Source: Acidobacteriota bacterium
Lineage (GTDB): Bacteria; Acidobacteriota; Vicinamibacteria; Vicinamibacterales; UBA8438
Direction of reading: 5' to 3'
DNA length: 11,430 nt
NCBI GenBank assembly: GCA_003533545.1
Contig: DQEK01000239.1
Location: forward strand, 1-11,430
In this document: positions 1 through 6,862 of the stretch, in pieces
Numbering within the stretch: position 1 is the first letter of the stretch
How the letters are laid out: the number at the start of each line of letters is the position of its first letter
Translations under genes and position numbers: made by a program
Notes under the pieces: model-generated
Told to the model about the DNA's origin: nothing
What the model saw: only the letters and a program-made list of their open reading frames with translations
Databases searched by the model: none

Positions 1-242
1 TCGGTGCCGTCGCCCAGGTCGCGGACCCAAACGGCCCTCGTCCGACCGCCGGTGAACGCTTCGATGGCGTCGGAGCGATGCGGCAACGCGAGCTCGCCCG
101 CACCTGTCGGTTGGTTCAAGGCCCGTGTTTCGCCGGATGCGTACGAAGACCTGGGCTCCGTCGGTGCCGTGCCGGCGCAGGCGACGGAAACGGCGAGGAC
201 TAGGAACAGTCGGCGTCCGTCTCGAAACAGCGGCATCCTCAT
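1..242 (-). CDS. Putative lipoprotein of unknown function, N-terminal part only (runs off the left edge)
   Basis: Reading the minus strand from an ATG at 242 gives an uninterrupted frame to the window edge, about 80 codons. The product starts MRMPLFRDGRRLFLVLAVSV and then reaches ACAG. That is a charged n-region, a hydrophobic core at about residues 12-20, and a lipobox-like cysteine at residue 22, so the protein is probably exported and lipid-anchored. After the cysteine comes a Pro/Thr/Ser-rich linker, then a segment ending VWVRDLGDGT that looks like the start of a folded domain. A second in-frame ATG lies at 236. The frame stays open upstream to an ATG at 344, but starting there would bury the signal peptide, so 242 or 236 is preferred. 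No clear Shine-Dalgarno sequence precedes either. The gene is divergent from asnB. I do not recognise the family, and most of the protein is outside the window. Confidence 0.72.
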   Translation of the reverse strand, partial: MRMPLFRDGRRLFLVLAVSVACAGTAPTEPRSSYASGETRALNQPTGAGELALPHRSDAIEAFTGGRTRAVWVRDLGDGT

Positions 243-413
243 TAGGTAAGTGCGAACCCAAAGCGACGCACACGCAGGACCGGTAATCGCGTCGACGGGC
301 ACTGGCAAGGGCGGCACCAAGACTGGCGCTCGGAACAGTGCCATTGTACCATCGTCAGATTCTTTCCTGGAACGTGCACTCTGGCCCGGCAGGCACGTCC
401 TCGACCACTTACC
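243..413. other. Divergent intergenic region between the lipoprotein gene and asnB
   Basis: These 171 bp separate two divergent starts, so promoters for both genes should lie here. The minus-strand hexamer TACAAT (343-348) resembles a sigma70 -10 box, but I find no convincing -35 partner. No purine-rich Shine-Dalgarno sequence sits just before the asnB ATG at 414. I see no RNA gene or strong inverted repeat. Confidence 0.45.
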
Positions 414-2306
414 ATGTGCGGCATCGCTGGCATCGTTGAGCGTGACCCAAGCCGGCCGGTCGACCCGGCGCAGTTGGGCCGTATGGTGGAGACCCTTCGT
501 CACCGTGGTCCAGACGACGAAGGACGGCTCACGCAACCCGGTGTGGGTCTCGGTATACGACGACTGTCGATCATCGACGTTGATGGAGGGGCACAGCCGT
601 TCACGAGTGAGGATGGGGCGATCCAACTGGTCGCAAACGGGGAGATCTACAACCATGTCGCCCTGCGTGGCGAGCTAATAGCCAGGGGGCACCGGTTTCG
701 GAGTCGTTCCGACGTCGAGGTGATCGTCCATGCCTACGAGGAGTTCGGTTTAGAGCTACTTTCCCGACTTCGGGGTATGTTCGCGTTCGCGCTGTGGGAT
801 GGACCAAACCGAAGACTGTTCGCAGCACGCGACCGGGCCGGAGAGAAACCGCTTTACTATGCCTTGACCCCTCAACGGTTGCTTTTCGGTTCCGAGATCA
901 AGGCCTTGCTAGTTCGCCCGGAGGTGTCCCGGGAGCTCGATCTTGAGGCGCTAGACCAGTTCCTGACGTACGAGTACGTCCTGACTCCGCGCACCCTGTT
1001 CAGCGAGGTTCGGACCGTTCCTCCGGCTCACTATCTCCTCTACGAGCGCGGTGCGGTCAAGGTGGAACGCTACTGGGATGTTGCATCAGTGGAGGTCAGG
1101 GACTGGGACGAGGATGAGGCGGCGGCGGCACTCACTGAGACGCTAGGTCTGGCGGTTGAGGGCCAGATGATGTCAGACGTCCCGCTCGGCGCCTTTTTGT
1201 CGGGAGGGATCGATTCGAGCGCAATCGTCGCGTTGATGACCCAAGTAGTCGGGGACGGTAACCGGGTGAAGACCTTTAGCATGGGTTTCGAGGCCGCGAG
1301 CTACGACGAGTTGCCTTATGCCCGCGAAGTGGCGACGTGTTTTGGCACTGACCATCGGGAAGGGATGGTCGAGCCGGACCTCGCCGAGCTCTTCGACCAT
1401 CTGGTGGGTCACTTCGATCAACCGTTCGCCGACGTGTCGCTGTTTCCGACCTACCTGGTATCTCAGATCGCCCGGGAACACGTAACGGTCGCACTTTCAG
1501 GCGACGGGGGCGACGAGCTGTTCGGCGGATACGATGCCTACGAGGCCGAGGCACTAGCACGACGAGTCTCCGTGGTGTTACCTGACGCGGCAATGCCGCT
1601 GGTTGCCGCGATGACCGCCTTGCTACCGCCGAGCGAGAAGAAAAAGGGCTTCGTCAACAAGGTTCGCCGCTTTGCGCTCGGGATGGCTACTGCTCCGAGT
1701 GCCATCGCACATTATCGGTGGATGACGTTTCTAGACGCGGGAACGAAGGCACGTCTCTACACGGCGGATCTCAAAAGCGCGCTGGTGTCGAGTGACGTCT
1801 ACGCGCCGATTTGCCGCCATCTCCGTGCGGCCCACACCGACGATTTCCTGAACCGGCAGCTCTATGCCGACCTGCAGGTGTATCTGAACGACGATATTCT
1901 GGTGAAGGTCGATCGGATGAGCATGGCGACGTCGCTGGAGACGCGGGCGCCGTTTCTCGACGTCGACGTGATGGAGCTGGCCTTTTCGATGCCGGGTCAT
2001 TTGAAGATCCGGAACGGTCGCCGGAAGCACGTGCTCAAGAAGGCGATGGCCGAGTTGCTGCCCGCGTCGGTACTGAACAGAGGCAAGGAAGGGTTCTCCA
2101 TTCCGATGAAGCAGTGGCTGCGCGATGCCTGGGCGCCACTGATGCAGGATCTTCTGTCGCCGACCCGGGTCGGACGTCGGGGGTGGCTGGAGCCGGCCGA
2201 GGTGACACGACTGGTCGACGAGCACCGTTCGGGGCGAGAGAATCACGCCCACATCCTGTTTTGCTTGATGTCGTTTGAGCACTGGGCGCAGAGGTTTCTC
2301 GACTGA
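414..2306 (+). CDS. asnB: Asparagine synthetase-type amidotransferase, glutamine-hydrolysing (AsnB family)
   Basis: This 630-residue protein has the two-domain AsnB layout. The N-terminal class II glutaminase domain begins MCGIAGI, so Cys2 becomes the N-terminal nucleophile after Met removal, which fixes the start at 414. Glutamine-pocket motifs follow: IRRLSIID (about 48-55), ANGEIYN (74-80) and RSDVEV (98-103). The synthetase domain has the ATP PP-loop SGGIDSS (263-269), SGDGGDELFGGY (362-373), and KVDRMSMATSLETRAPFLD near the C terminus. All expected catalytic elements are visible. The family makes asparagine from aspartate, glutamine and ATP. Members of this length in polysaccharide clusters may instead amidate sugars or other carboxylates. 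The neighbouring methyltransferases and membrane protein make a surface-glycan role plausible, but this is inference. It stands alone on the plus strand, convergent with the dehydrogenase gene. RDRAGEKPLYY replaces the more usual RDRxGxKPLYY wording and is probably neutral. Confidence 0.95.
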   Translation: MCGIAGIVERDPSRPVDPAQLGRMVETLRHRGPDDEGRLTQPGVGLGIRRLSIIDVDGGAQPFTSEDGAIQLVANGEIYNHVALRGELIARGHRFRSRSDVEVIVHAYEEFGLELLSRLRGMFAFALWDGPNRRLFAARDRAGEKPLYYALTPQRLLFGSEIKALLVRPEVSRELDLEALDQFLTYEYVLTPRTLFSEVRTVPPAHYLLYERGAVKVERYWDVASVEVRDWDEDEAAAALTETLGLAVEGQMMSDVPLGAFLSGGIDSSAIVALMTQVVGDGNRVKTFSMGFEAASYDELPYAREVATCFGTDHREGMVEPDLAELFDHLVGHFDQPFADVSLFPTYLVSQIAREHVTVALSGDGGDELFGGYDAYEAEALARRVSVVLPDAAMPLVAAMTALLPPSEKKKGFVNKVRRFALGMATAPSAIAHYRWMTFLDAGTKARLYTADLKSALVSSDVYAPICRHLRAAHTDDFLNRQLYADLQVYLNDDILVKVDRMSMATSLETRAPFLDVDVMELAFSMPGHLKIRNGRRKHVLKKAMAELLPASVLNRGKEGFSIPMKQWLRDAWAPLMQDLLSPTRVGRRGWLEPAEVTRLVDEHRSGRENHAHILFCLMSFEHWAQRFLD

Positions 2307-2359
2307 CCACCGCGAGCCCCCAGATTAGGTGTGGGCTTCTGGCCTTCGATGGACGACCG

Positions 2360-3985
2360 TCAGTTGTCGAAGGTGTAGTACCGGTTGACCCGGTCGATCT
2401 CACGCTCGCGGTTGGTGGCTGTCCAACGTAGGAGTTCGCCCATGATCCGGGCGGCGGACTCCAGCGCCGGGCGGCCTGGATGGCCGGCCGAGCCGGCTTC
2501 GGTTCGTCGGAGCATCGCGTCGGACAACCGAACCGCCATCTCGTCGATCACAGCGTGGCGGATCTCTCCCCGTGTGATCGCGCACTCGTCAGACAGTGGC
2601 GCCACGAGATCCGGCTCTGCGTTCAGCGTTCGGAGGATGTCCCCCTGACCGCTGCCGTAGGTCATGGCGATTCGCCGACGCGTCTCCGTGCCGAGCTGGT
2701 CGGTGGCGGCGTCCGTTGAGTCGGTCAGGAACTTTGACCAATCGTCGATGTCGCCCCCAGAAAGCGGCGTTTTCGCAGTTCTGGAGCGTTTGGTCGGTCG
2801 GTCCAAGATCTCGATCGCGGTGTCCACCGCCCTCTCCGCCGTCGCCCTGGCCGTGGTGTAGCGGACACCGATCACACTCATCAATCCAGGCACTCCGTCG
2901 GCGCGGTGGTCACGGATGGTGCTCTCCTTGGAAAGTTCAGCTCCTTCGTCATCGGCGGCCGGCAGCAGCCCGCGATGTACGAGTCGGATGTCTTCGGCTG
3001 ACAGCCCCGCGGCGGGGAACGCCTCATTGATCTCTTGCAGGAAGGCGGCGACATCTTCGTGCCTGACCGCTGGCGTTCCTCCGGGCCCATTGTAGGAGGC
3101 GTGGCTGGTGCCGACGATCGACACGCCGCGCCAGGGCGCAACGAAGAGGAACCGTGATCGGCAAATCCCTCCCAGCGCGTGGTCGCCCGTGATGGGTCGC
3201 GTAACTAGGTTCATCGCTTTGGACAGCCCCTTGGGACGCCCGGCGGTCAGTGTGGATGGTAGGTCGGCGGTGAGTGACGGGCTCCACGGGCCGGCGGCGT
3301 TCACCACAAGCTCGGCTCGCACCTCGAAGCACCCCGTATCGACGCGGTCCTCGACCGTGACGCCTACGACGCGTTCGCCCTCCCGTACCCAGCCGGTCGC
3401 GCCCAGATAGTTCGCCGCGCTGGCGCCGGACACCACTGCCGACTGGACAAACGCCAGCACAATGCGGTCAGGGTTGTACATCTGGCAGTCGTGCCACACG
3501 ATACCGCCGGTGACCCCGTCGGGTGAGATCAACGGGTTCAGCGTCAGACATTCGTCACGCGAGACGCGGCGACTGGGCGGGAGGTGCTTGGTAGCGTCCG
3601 GCTGATCGTTCCGGTCGCTTGAAAGAAAATCGTAGACCTTGAACGCGGCCTGCATCGCGAGTGGGTGTCGCGTCAGTCCGCCGTAGGTCGGTATTACGAA
3701 TGGTAGTGGGTGGACGAGATGTGGCGCGATTAGCGAGAGTGCGCGGCGTTCGCGAACGAAGGCTCGCAACTCGGCCGGGTTTCCCGTCTGGAGCGACCGG
3801 ACCCCCCCGTGCACCGTTTTCATACTGTTGGTCGATGTGCCGCCGCCGAAGTCGTCCCGGTCTATGATGGCCACCGATAGCCCGCGCTGGACCGCGTCCC
3901 AGGCGATAGCGGCACCGTAAATGCCGGCGCCTACTACGAGCAGATCAAATCGGGTGTCGGCGAGAGTGCGGAGGTCACGTTTCAA
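2360..3985 (-). CDS. FAD-dependent glycerol-3-phosphate dehydrogenase/oxidase (GlpD/GlpA-like)
   Basis: The 541-residue product begins with FDLLVVGAGIYGAAIAWD (13-30), a Rossmann dinucleotide-binding loop (GAGIYG, 19-24). Next come IDRDDFGGGTSTNSMKTVHGG (41-61), matching the GlpD segment around the FAD-contacting His-Gly-Gly, then NAAGPWS (229-235) and VGTSHASYNG (291-300). GVRYTTARATAERAVD (373-388) corresponds to the GlpD segment that closes the FAD domain, and a helical C-terminal domain of the alpha-glycerophosphate oxidase type follows. Family members oxidise sn-glycerol-3-phosphate to dihydroxyacetone phosphate and pass electrons to quinone at the membrane. The start is a TTG at 3985; MKRDLRTLADTRFDLLVVG fits how the family begins, and no closer ATG is in frame. 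No glpK, glpF or glpR is nearby, so the physiological substrate could be another alpha-hydroxy phosphate. The start is only 16 bp from the divergent methyltransferase start. Confidence 0.88.
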   Translation of the reverse strand: MKRDLRTLADTRFDLLVVGAGIYGAAIAWDAVQRGLSVAIIDRDDFGGGTSTNSMKTVHGGVRSLQTGNPAELRAFVRERRALSLIAPHLVHPLPFVIPTYGGLTRHPLAMQAAFKVYDFLSSDRNDQPDATKHLPPSRRVSRDECLTLNPLISPDGVTGGIVWHDCQMYNPDRIVLAFVQSAVVSGASAANYLGATGWVREGERVVGVTVEDRVDTGCFEVRAELVVNAAGPWSPSLTADLPSTLTAGRPKGLSKAMNLVTRPITGDHALGGICRSRFLFVAPWRGVSIVGTSHASYNGPGGTPAVRHEDVAAFLQEINEAFPAAGLSAEDIRLVHRGLLPAADDEGAELSKESTIRDHRADGVPGLMSVIGVRYTTARATAERAVDTAIEILDRPTKRSRTAKTPLSGGDIDDWSKFLTDSTDAATDQLGTETRRRIAMTYGSGQGDILRTLNAEPDLVAPLSDECAITRGEIRHAVIDEMAVRLSDAMLRRTEAGSAGHPGRPALESAARIMGELLRWTATNREREIDRVNRYYTFDN

Positions 3986-4001
3986 GACCTTGATATTGTA
4001 A

Positions 4002-4784
4002 GTGCCGATGCAGAGCGAGACCGTGCGAACTGACGAGATTGCCGCTTACTGGAATGAACGGATTCACGACCTTGAGATGACCGACCAGCCGGTTGGCACG
4101 GTCGGGTTCTTTGATGACCTCGACGATTACCGGTTTGACAAGCTTGAGTACCTGCAGCGGTTGGTGGATTTCAGCAGCTACTCCGGCAAGCGATTGCTGG
4201 AGGTTGGGTGTGGTATCGGTACCGACCTGGTGCGATTCGCCCACGGTGGCGCCCAGGTGACCGGCGTTGATTTGGCGGAGCGAGCCATTGCGTTGGCGCG
4301 CGCGAACCTCGACTTGCATGGGTTGGAGGGGCGGGGTGACTTGCGGGTGTCCGACGGGGAAGCGCTGCCGTTTGAGGACAATGCGTTCGATGTCGTCTAC
4401 GCCCACGGGGTGTTGCAATATACCGCCTCCGGCGGGCGAATGGTCGAAGAGTGTCGGCGAGTGCTTGCACCCGGCGGTGAGGCAATTTTCATGGTCTACA
4501 ACCGAGTGTCCTGGCTGAACGCTTTGTCGAAGGTGGTGGGAGTAGGACTTGAGCACGCCGATGCCCCGGTACTGAAGAAGTACTCGATTGCTGAGTTCCG
4601 GTGCCTGCTGGGTGGCTTTTCCGAGGTGCGGATCGTGCCCGAGCGGTTTCCGGTGAAGTCACGCCTTCACAAAGGCTGGAAGGCGGTTGCTTTCAACAGT
4701 CTCTTCGTGGGGACGTTCAACGCCATCCCCCGATGGCTTGTGCGACGGTTCGGATGGCACCTGATGGGATTCTGTAGAAAATAG
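4002..4784 (+). CDS. Class I SAM-dependent methyltransferase
   Basis: The 260-residue product has a Rossmann methyltransferase core: motif I LEVGCGIGTD (66-75), the acidic end of beta2 in VTGVD (86-90), DGEALPFEDNAFDVVYAHGVLQY (118-140) covering motifs II and III, and VLAPGGEAIFMVYN (154-167). An N-terminal extension (IAAYWNERIHDLEM) and a long basic C terminus flank it. This resembles ubiE-like or glycolipid/polyketide-type small-molecule methyltransferases, and the substrate cannot be told. The first possible start is GTG at 4002, because TAA at 3999-4001 closes the frame upstream. ATG at 4008 is the alternative. Neither has a good Shine-Dalgarno sequence. The 5' end almost abuts the divergent dehydrogenase gene, so its promoter must lie within that gene, or the mRNA is nearly leaderless. 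It converges on the cytochrome c gene. Confidence 0.87.
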   Translation: MPMQSETVRTDEIAAYWNERIHDLEMTDQPVGTVGFFDDLDDYRFDKLEYLQRLVDFSSYSGKRLLEVGCGIGTDLVRFAHGGAQVTGVDLAERAIALARANLDLHGLEGRGDLRVSDGEALPFEDNAFDVVYAHGVLQYTASGGRMVEECRRVLAPGGEAIFMVYNRVSWLNALSKVVGVGLEHADAPVLKKYSIAEFRCLLGGFSEVRIVPERFPVKSRLHKGWKAVAFNSLFVGTFNAIPRWLVRRFGWHLMGFCRK

Positions 4785-4810
4785 CCTGTTTCAGGCGCGA
4801 GTCGGCTATT
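4780..4810 (+). terminator. Weak stem-loop over the methyltransferase stop codon
   Basis: AATAGCC (4780-4786) is perfectly complementary in reverse to GGCTATT (4804-4810), giving a 7-bp stem with a 17-nt loop. The TAG stop of the methyltransferase (4782-4784) lies inside the left arm. No T-run follows, so it is not a textbook intrinsic terminator. Its position between convergent genes is the main argument for a role in 3' end formation. Confidence 0.3.
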
Positions 4811-4876
4811 CGTCGGTTTCCGGTCCCGGGGCGTTCGCGGGGTGACGCGGTTCCTGCGGCCCGAACCCTGACGCGC

Positions 4877-4891
4877 GACCCCTCAGGGGTC
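4877..4891 (-). terminator. Perfect 15-bp palindrome over the cytochrome c stop codon
   Basis: GACCCCT-C-AGGGGTC is a perfect inverted repeat with a one-base centre. In RNA it could form a short GC-rich hairpin after opening the central bases. The TGA of the cytochrome gene (4883-4885, read on the minus strand) sits in its centre. No U-tract follows on the minus strand, so termination is only a possibility. A protein-binding site or chance is also possible. Confidence 0.3.
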
Positions 4892-5290
4892 AAATGCGAT
4901 CCCGCTCAGTGCCACCGTGTCCGACGCGAGCGCCGTTTGTCCAGAAGGCAGATTGTTTCCTTCGAGTATGTAGGCGACGAGTTGGACTGTTTCGTCGACT
5001 GAGAGGGAGCCAGGCGCGTCTTGCGGCATCTCAACCTGGATCAGCTGGAATAGCTCAGACAGGGGCCGGCCCTGCCAACGCTGGCGAAAGGTGTGGTCGC
5101 CCAAGAGCGCCGCTACTTCGGGAAAAAACGCCTCGAGGGTGCCGTGACAAGAGAGGCACTGGGCCTCGTAGAGCGCAGCGCCCCGTTCCGCTTGGGTTGT
5201 GGTGTAGACGCCGTCACGGACAGACGACTGTGCCAGCGCGGCGGCCGTCGCCAGTGCGACGGCCGCCGCGCCTAGGATTGTCTTGCGCAT
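4883..5290 (-). CDS. Exported monohaem cytochrome c
   Basis: The 135-residue product starts with a signal peptide (MRKTILGAAAVALATAAALA, cleavage probably near residue 20). The haem attachment site CLSCHG (45-50) supplies two thioether cysteines and the proximal histidine. The distal ligand is probably Met88 in EMPQDAPGSLS, and a C-terminal helix VDETVQLVAYILEGNNLP (98-115) follows. This is the class I cytochrome c fold of the kind found as small periplasmic partners or C-terminal domains of quinohaemoprotein dehydrogenases. It lies 13 bp downstream of the beta-propeller gene on the same strand and is the last gene of the module, so it is probably cotranscribed and may accept electrons from the same system. 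No clear Shine-Dalgarno sequence precedes the ATG at 5290, so translation may depend on coupling. The electron donor and acceptor are unknown. Confidence 0.9.
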   Translation of the reverse strand: MRKTILGAAAVALATAAALAQSSVRDGVYTTTQAERGAALYEAQCLSCHGTLEAFFPEVAALLGDHTFRQRWQGRPLSELFQLIQVEMPQDAPGSLSVDETVQLVAYILEGNNLPSGQTALASDTVALSGIAFDP

Positions 5291-5303
5291 CTAGCCGCGA
5301 AGG

Positions 5304-6332
5304 TCACTGGCCCGTGATCAATGTGGCGTTGCGTTTCGGAACTTGGCCGCCGGTCTTGATCTGGGTGACCACCTTCACGTTCGCGATGTCCAGTACCGCC
5401 ACGCTATTGTTGCCCGAAACCGAGATGTAGGCGTGGCGGCTGTCCGGGGTTATGGTGACCCAATTCGGTGAGTGTCCGACGCGGGCACCGCCGACCAACT
5501 CCAGATCGGGCAGAGTGTAGACGTAGACGCTACCGTTCAGGCTGCTGTTGGCCACCAGATACCGGTTGTCCGGTGTCACGCCGATGCCATGGGCCGTGTT
5601 GCCGCCGTGGCCTGGGGTCTGCTGATCCGAGGGCACCGATGGATACTCGATGCGCCGGACCTCCTTGCGCGTCTGGAAGTCCACCACTCCAAACCCGTTG
5701 TAGTTCGAGAGCTGCGCGTAGATGTGTCGGGTGGAGCCGTCCGGATGGGTGTCGAACGTCATCGGCCGGATGCCCAGGTCGAAGTAGGTCGTCCAAACGG
5801 GCATGTCGGTCTCGGTGTCGACTACCGTGATGTTCCGCGCGCCGATCATGCCGGCCACCGCGTATTTGCCATCCGGGGTCACGTAGGTGTTGTGGACGCC
5901 GCCATGCACCGAGACCGTGGCCGAAATTTCGTTGGTGCTGGTGTCGATCACCTGTAGCGCACCGGGTGACTGCGCGATCGCGACGTATACTTTCCGGCCG
6001 TCCGGCGTGACGTCGATGTTGTTCGGTCGGCCCATAAGCTCGATCTGCTTGACGACCTTCAGCATTTCCATGTCGACCACGTCGACCGTGTCGTCAGATT
6101 CGTTCGCCACATACAACCACCTGCCGTTCGGCGATGGCGCGGCGCCGTGGGCTCGCTCAATGCCTGTGATCTCGCCGACCACGGTATTGGTGACCGGGTC
6201 GATGACGTGCACGTTGTCACCCGCGCTGTTGGTCTGGACGATCCGCACTGTTCCCTGCGCCGCCGAGGTTAGCGGCAACGCCAGGATTGCCACTGTTGCC
6301 AGTATCCAATTGAACCGCTGTGCTTTTGCCAT
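5304..6332 (-). CDS. Exported YVTN-family beta-propeller protein
   Basis: The 342-residue product has an N-terminal signal peptide (basic MAKAQR, then a hydrophobic core to about residue 25, cleavage near SAAQ). It then consists of repeated blades with the YVTN/surface-layer signature: VHVIDPVTNTVVGEI (41-55), RWLYVANESDDTVDVVD (71-87), KVYVAIAQSPGALQVIDT (114-131), YAVAGMIGARNITVVDTET (157-175), YLVANSSLNGSVYVYTLPD (258-276) and HAYISVSGNNSVAVLDIAN (300-318). Most blades contain a TPDGR-type turn. The length suits a single seven-bladed propeller. I see no catalytic residues that would identify a lactonase or a quinoprotein, so it may be a binding or scaffold protein. AGGAG at a 9-nt spacing before ATG 6332 supports the start. 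It lies between two c-type haem protein genes (17-bp and 13-bp gaps), implying one operon and perhaps one periplasmic complex. Confidence 0.9.
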   Translation of the reverse strand: MAKAQRFNWILATVAILALPLTSAAQGTVRIVQTNSAGDNVHVIDPVTNTVVGEITGIERAHGAAPSPNGRWLYVANESDDTVDVVDMEMLKVVKQIELMGRPNNIDVTPDGRKVYVAIAQSPGALQVIDTSTNEISATVSVHGGVHNTYVTPDGKYAVAGMIGARNITVVDTETDMPVWTTYFDLGIRPMTFDTHPDGSTRHIYAQLSNYNGFGVVDFQTRKEVRRIEYPSVPSDQQTPGHGGNTAHGIGVTPDNRYLVANSSLNGSVYVYTLPDLELVGGARVGHSPNWVTITPDSRHAYISVSGNNSVAVLDIANVKVVTQIKTGGQVPKRNATLITGQ

Positions 6333-6350
6333 CGTTTTACTCTCCTGTCG

Positions 6351-6743
6351 TCACTCGCCCGTCTCGCCACTTACCCAGGCGACAAGCGTCTTGAACCAGG
6401 GATCGTCTTGTGAGGAAAATTGCCGTCCGCCGTTGTGAAACTCGTCGCCGCCGGCCTCCGGTTCCAGAGGGTGCATTAGTAACCGGCTCGCCAGCGGGTC
6501 CCCCGGAACCACTAGCCGCTGGATAGCATCGAAGTTGCGGCGTGACTGCTCGGCGGTCCAGCCCTCTGCGCCGCTCTCTAACTCCGCGAGGAAGCCGACG
6601 CGCCCGCCGTCGGAATGGCAGACCACGCAACGCGTGAAGCCAGCTTTCCTCTCAAGGAAGATCGGTTCGACGTTGGTCTTGTAGTAGTCAAAGTCGAGAA
6701 CCGGCGATTGTGCCAGCAGCAGGGTCAGTGCCCACAGAATCAT
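6351..6743 (-). CDS. Small exported c-type haem protein, planctomycete-cytochrome-like
   Basis: The 130-residue product begins with a short hydrophobic signal sequence (MILWALTLLLAQS). DFDYYKTNVEPIFLERKAG (17-35) precedes one haem-binding motif, CVVCH (39-43). The downstream segment GDPLASRLLMHPLEPEAGGD then FHNGGRQF (81-109) resembles the conserved P-x-S-x-L-L ... H-x-G-G block of planctomycete cytochrome C domains. A C-terminal tryptophan helix (WFKTLVAWVSG) follows. Possible distal ligands are Met90, His91 or His103. AAGGAG seven to eight nt before ATG 6743 is a strong ribosome binding site. It heads the redox module; the propeller gene follows after 17 bp. A 119-bp gap separates it from the radical SAM gene upstream, leaving room for a promoter. 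Role in electron transfer is inferred from the haem motif only. Confidence 0.82.
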   Translation of the reverse strand: MILWALTLLLAQSPVLDFDYYKTNVEPIFLERKAGFTRCVVCHSDGGRVGFLAELESGAEGWTAEQSRRNFDAIQRLVVPGDPLASRLLMHPLEPEAGGDEFHNGGRQFSSQDDPWFKTLVAWVSGETGE

Positions 6744-6862
6744 GGTAGGGCTCCTTCTTTGAGGCGAGACGGCGACGTCTATAGCGAAGCAGCGCGGCCG
6801 TGCATATGTCCCCTAGGATGCGAAGAGAATACCACCACCTCCGCCATGGGCGAAGGTTGAGT
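6744..6862 (-). promoter_or_regulatory. Intergenic region upstream of the redox module, with a strong ribosome binding site
   Basis: This 119-bp gap is the longest between minus-strand genes in the window. At its downstream end, minus-strand AAGAAGGAGCCCTACC leads directly into ATG 6743. A TATAGA hexamer (minus strand, about 6778-6783) could be a -10 element but lacks a good -35. A separate promoter for the haem-propeller-cytochrome module is likely on spacing grounds but is not shown by motifs. Confidence 0.4.

Noticed and set aside
343..348. Minus-strand TACAAT as a -10 box for the lipoprotein gene
   Set aside because: A match of five in six, but with no acceptable -35 element at 16-18 bp spacing, so it is not called as a promoter.
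242..433. 63-codon minus-strand frame ending at the lipoprotein start with a TAATG overlap
   Set aside because: It begins inside asnB on the opposite strand, has no ribosome binding site and a composition typical of antisense GC-rich DNA. The overlap is probably fortuitous.
1731..2282. 183-codon minus-strand frame inside asnB
   Set aside because: It lies opposite well conserved asnB motifs, and its Arg/His/Gln/Pro-rich product looks like a reverse-strand shadow.
2307..2359. Possible terminator between asnB and the dehydrogenase gene (AGCCC...GGGCT)
   Set aside because: The stem is only about five base pairs with a loop of about 14 nt and no T-run, too weak to call.
3975..4556. 193-codon minus-strand frame opposite the methyltransferase
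   Set aside because: The plus strand has full methyltransferase motifs. The antisense product has no recognisable domain.
5472..5957. 161-codon plus-strand frame opposite the beta-propeller
   Set aside because: The propeller repeats explain this DNA. The antisense product mirrors the repeats and has no motif of its own.
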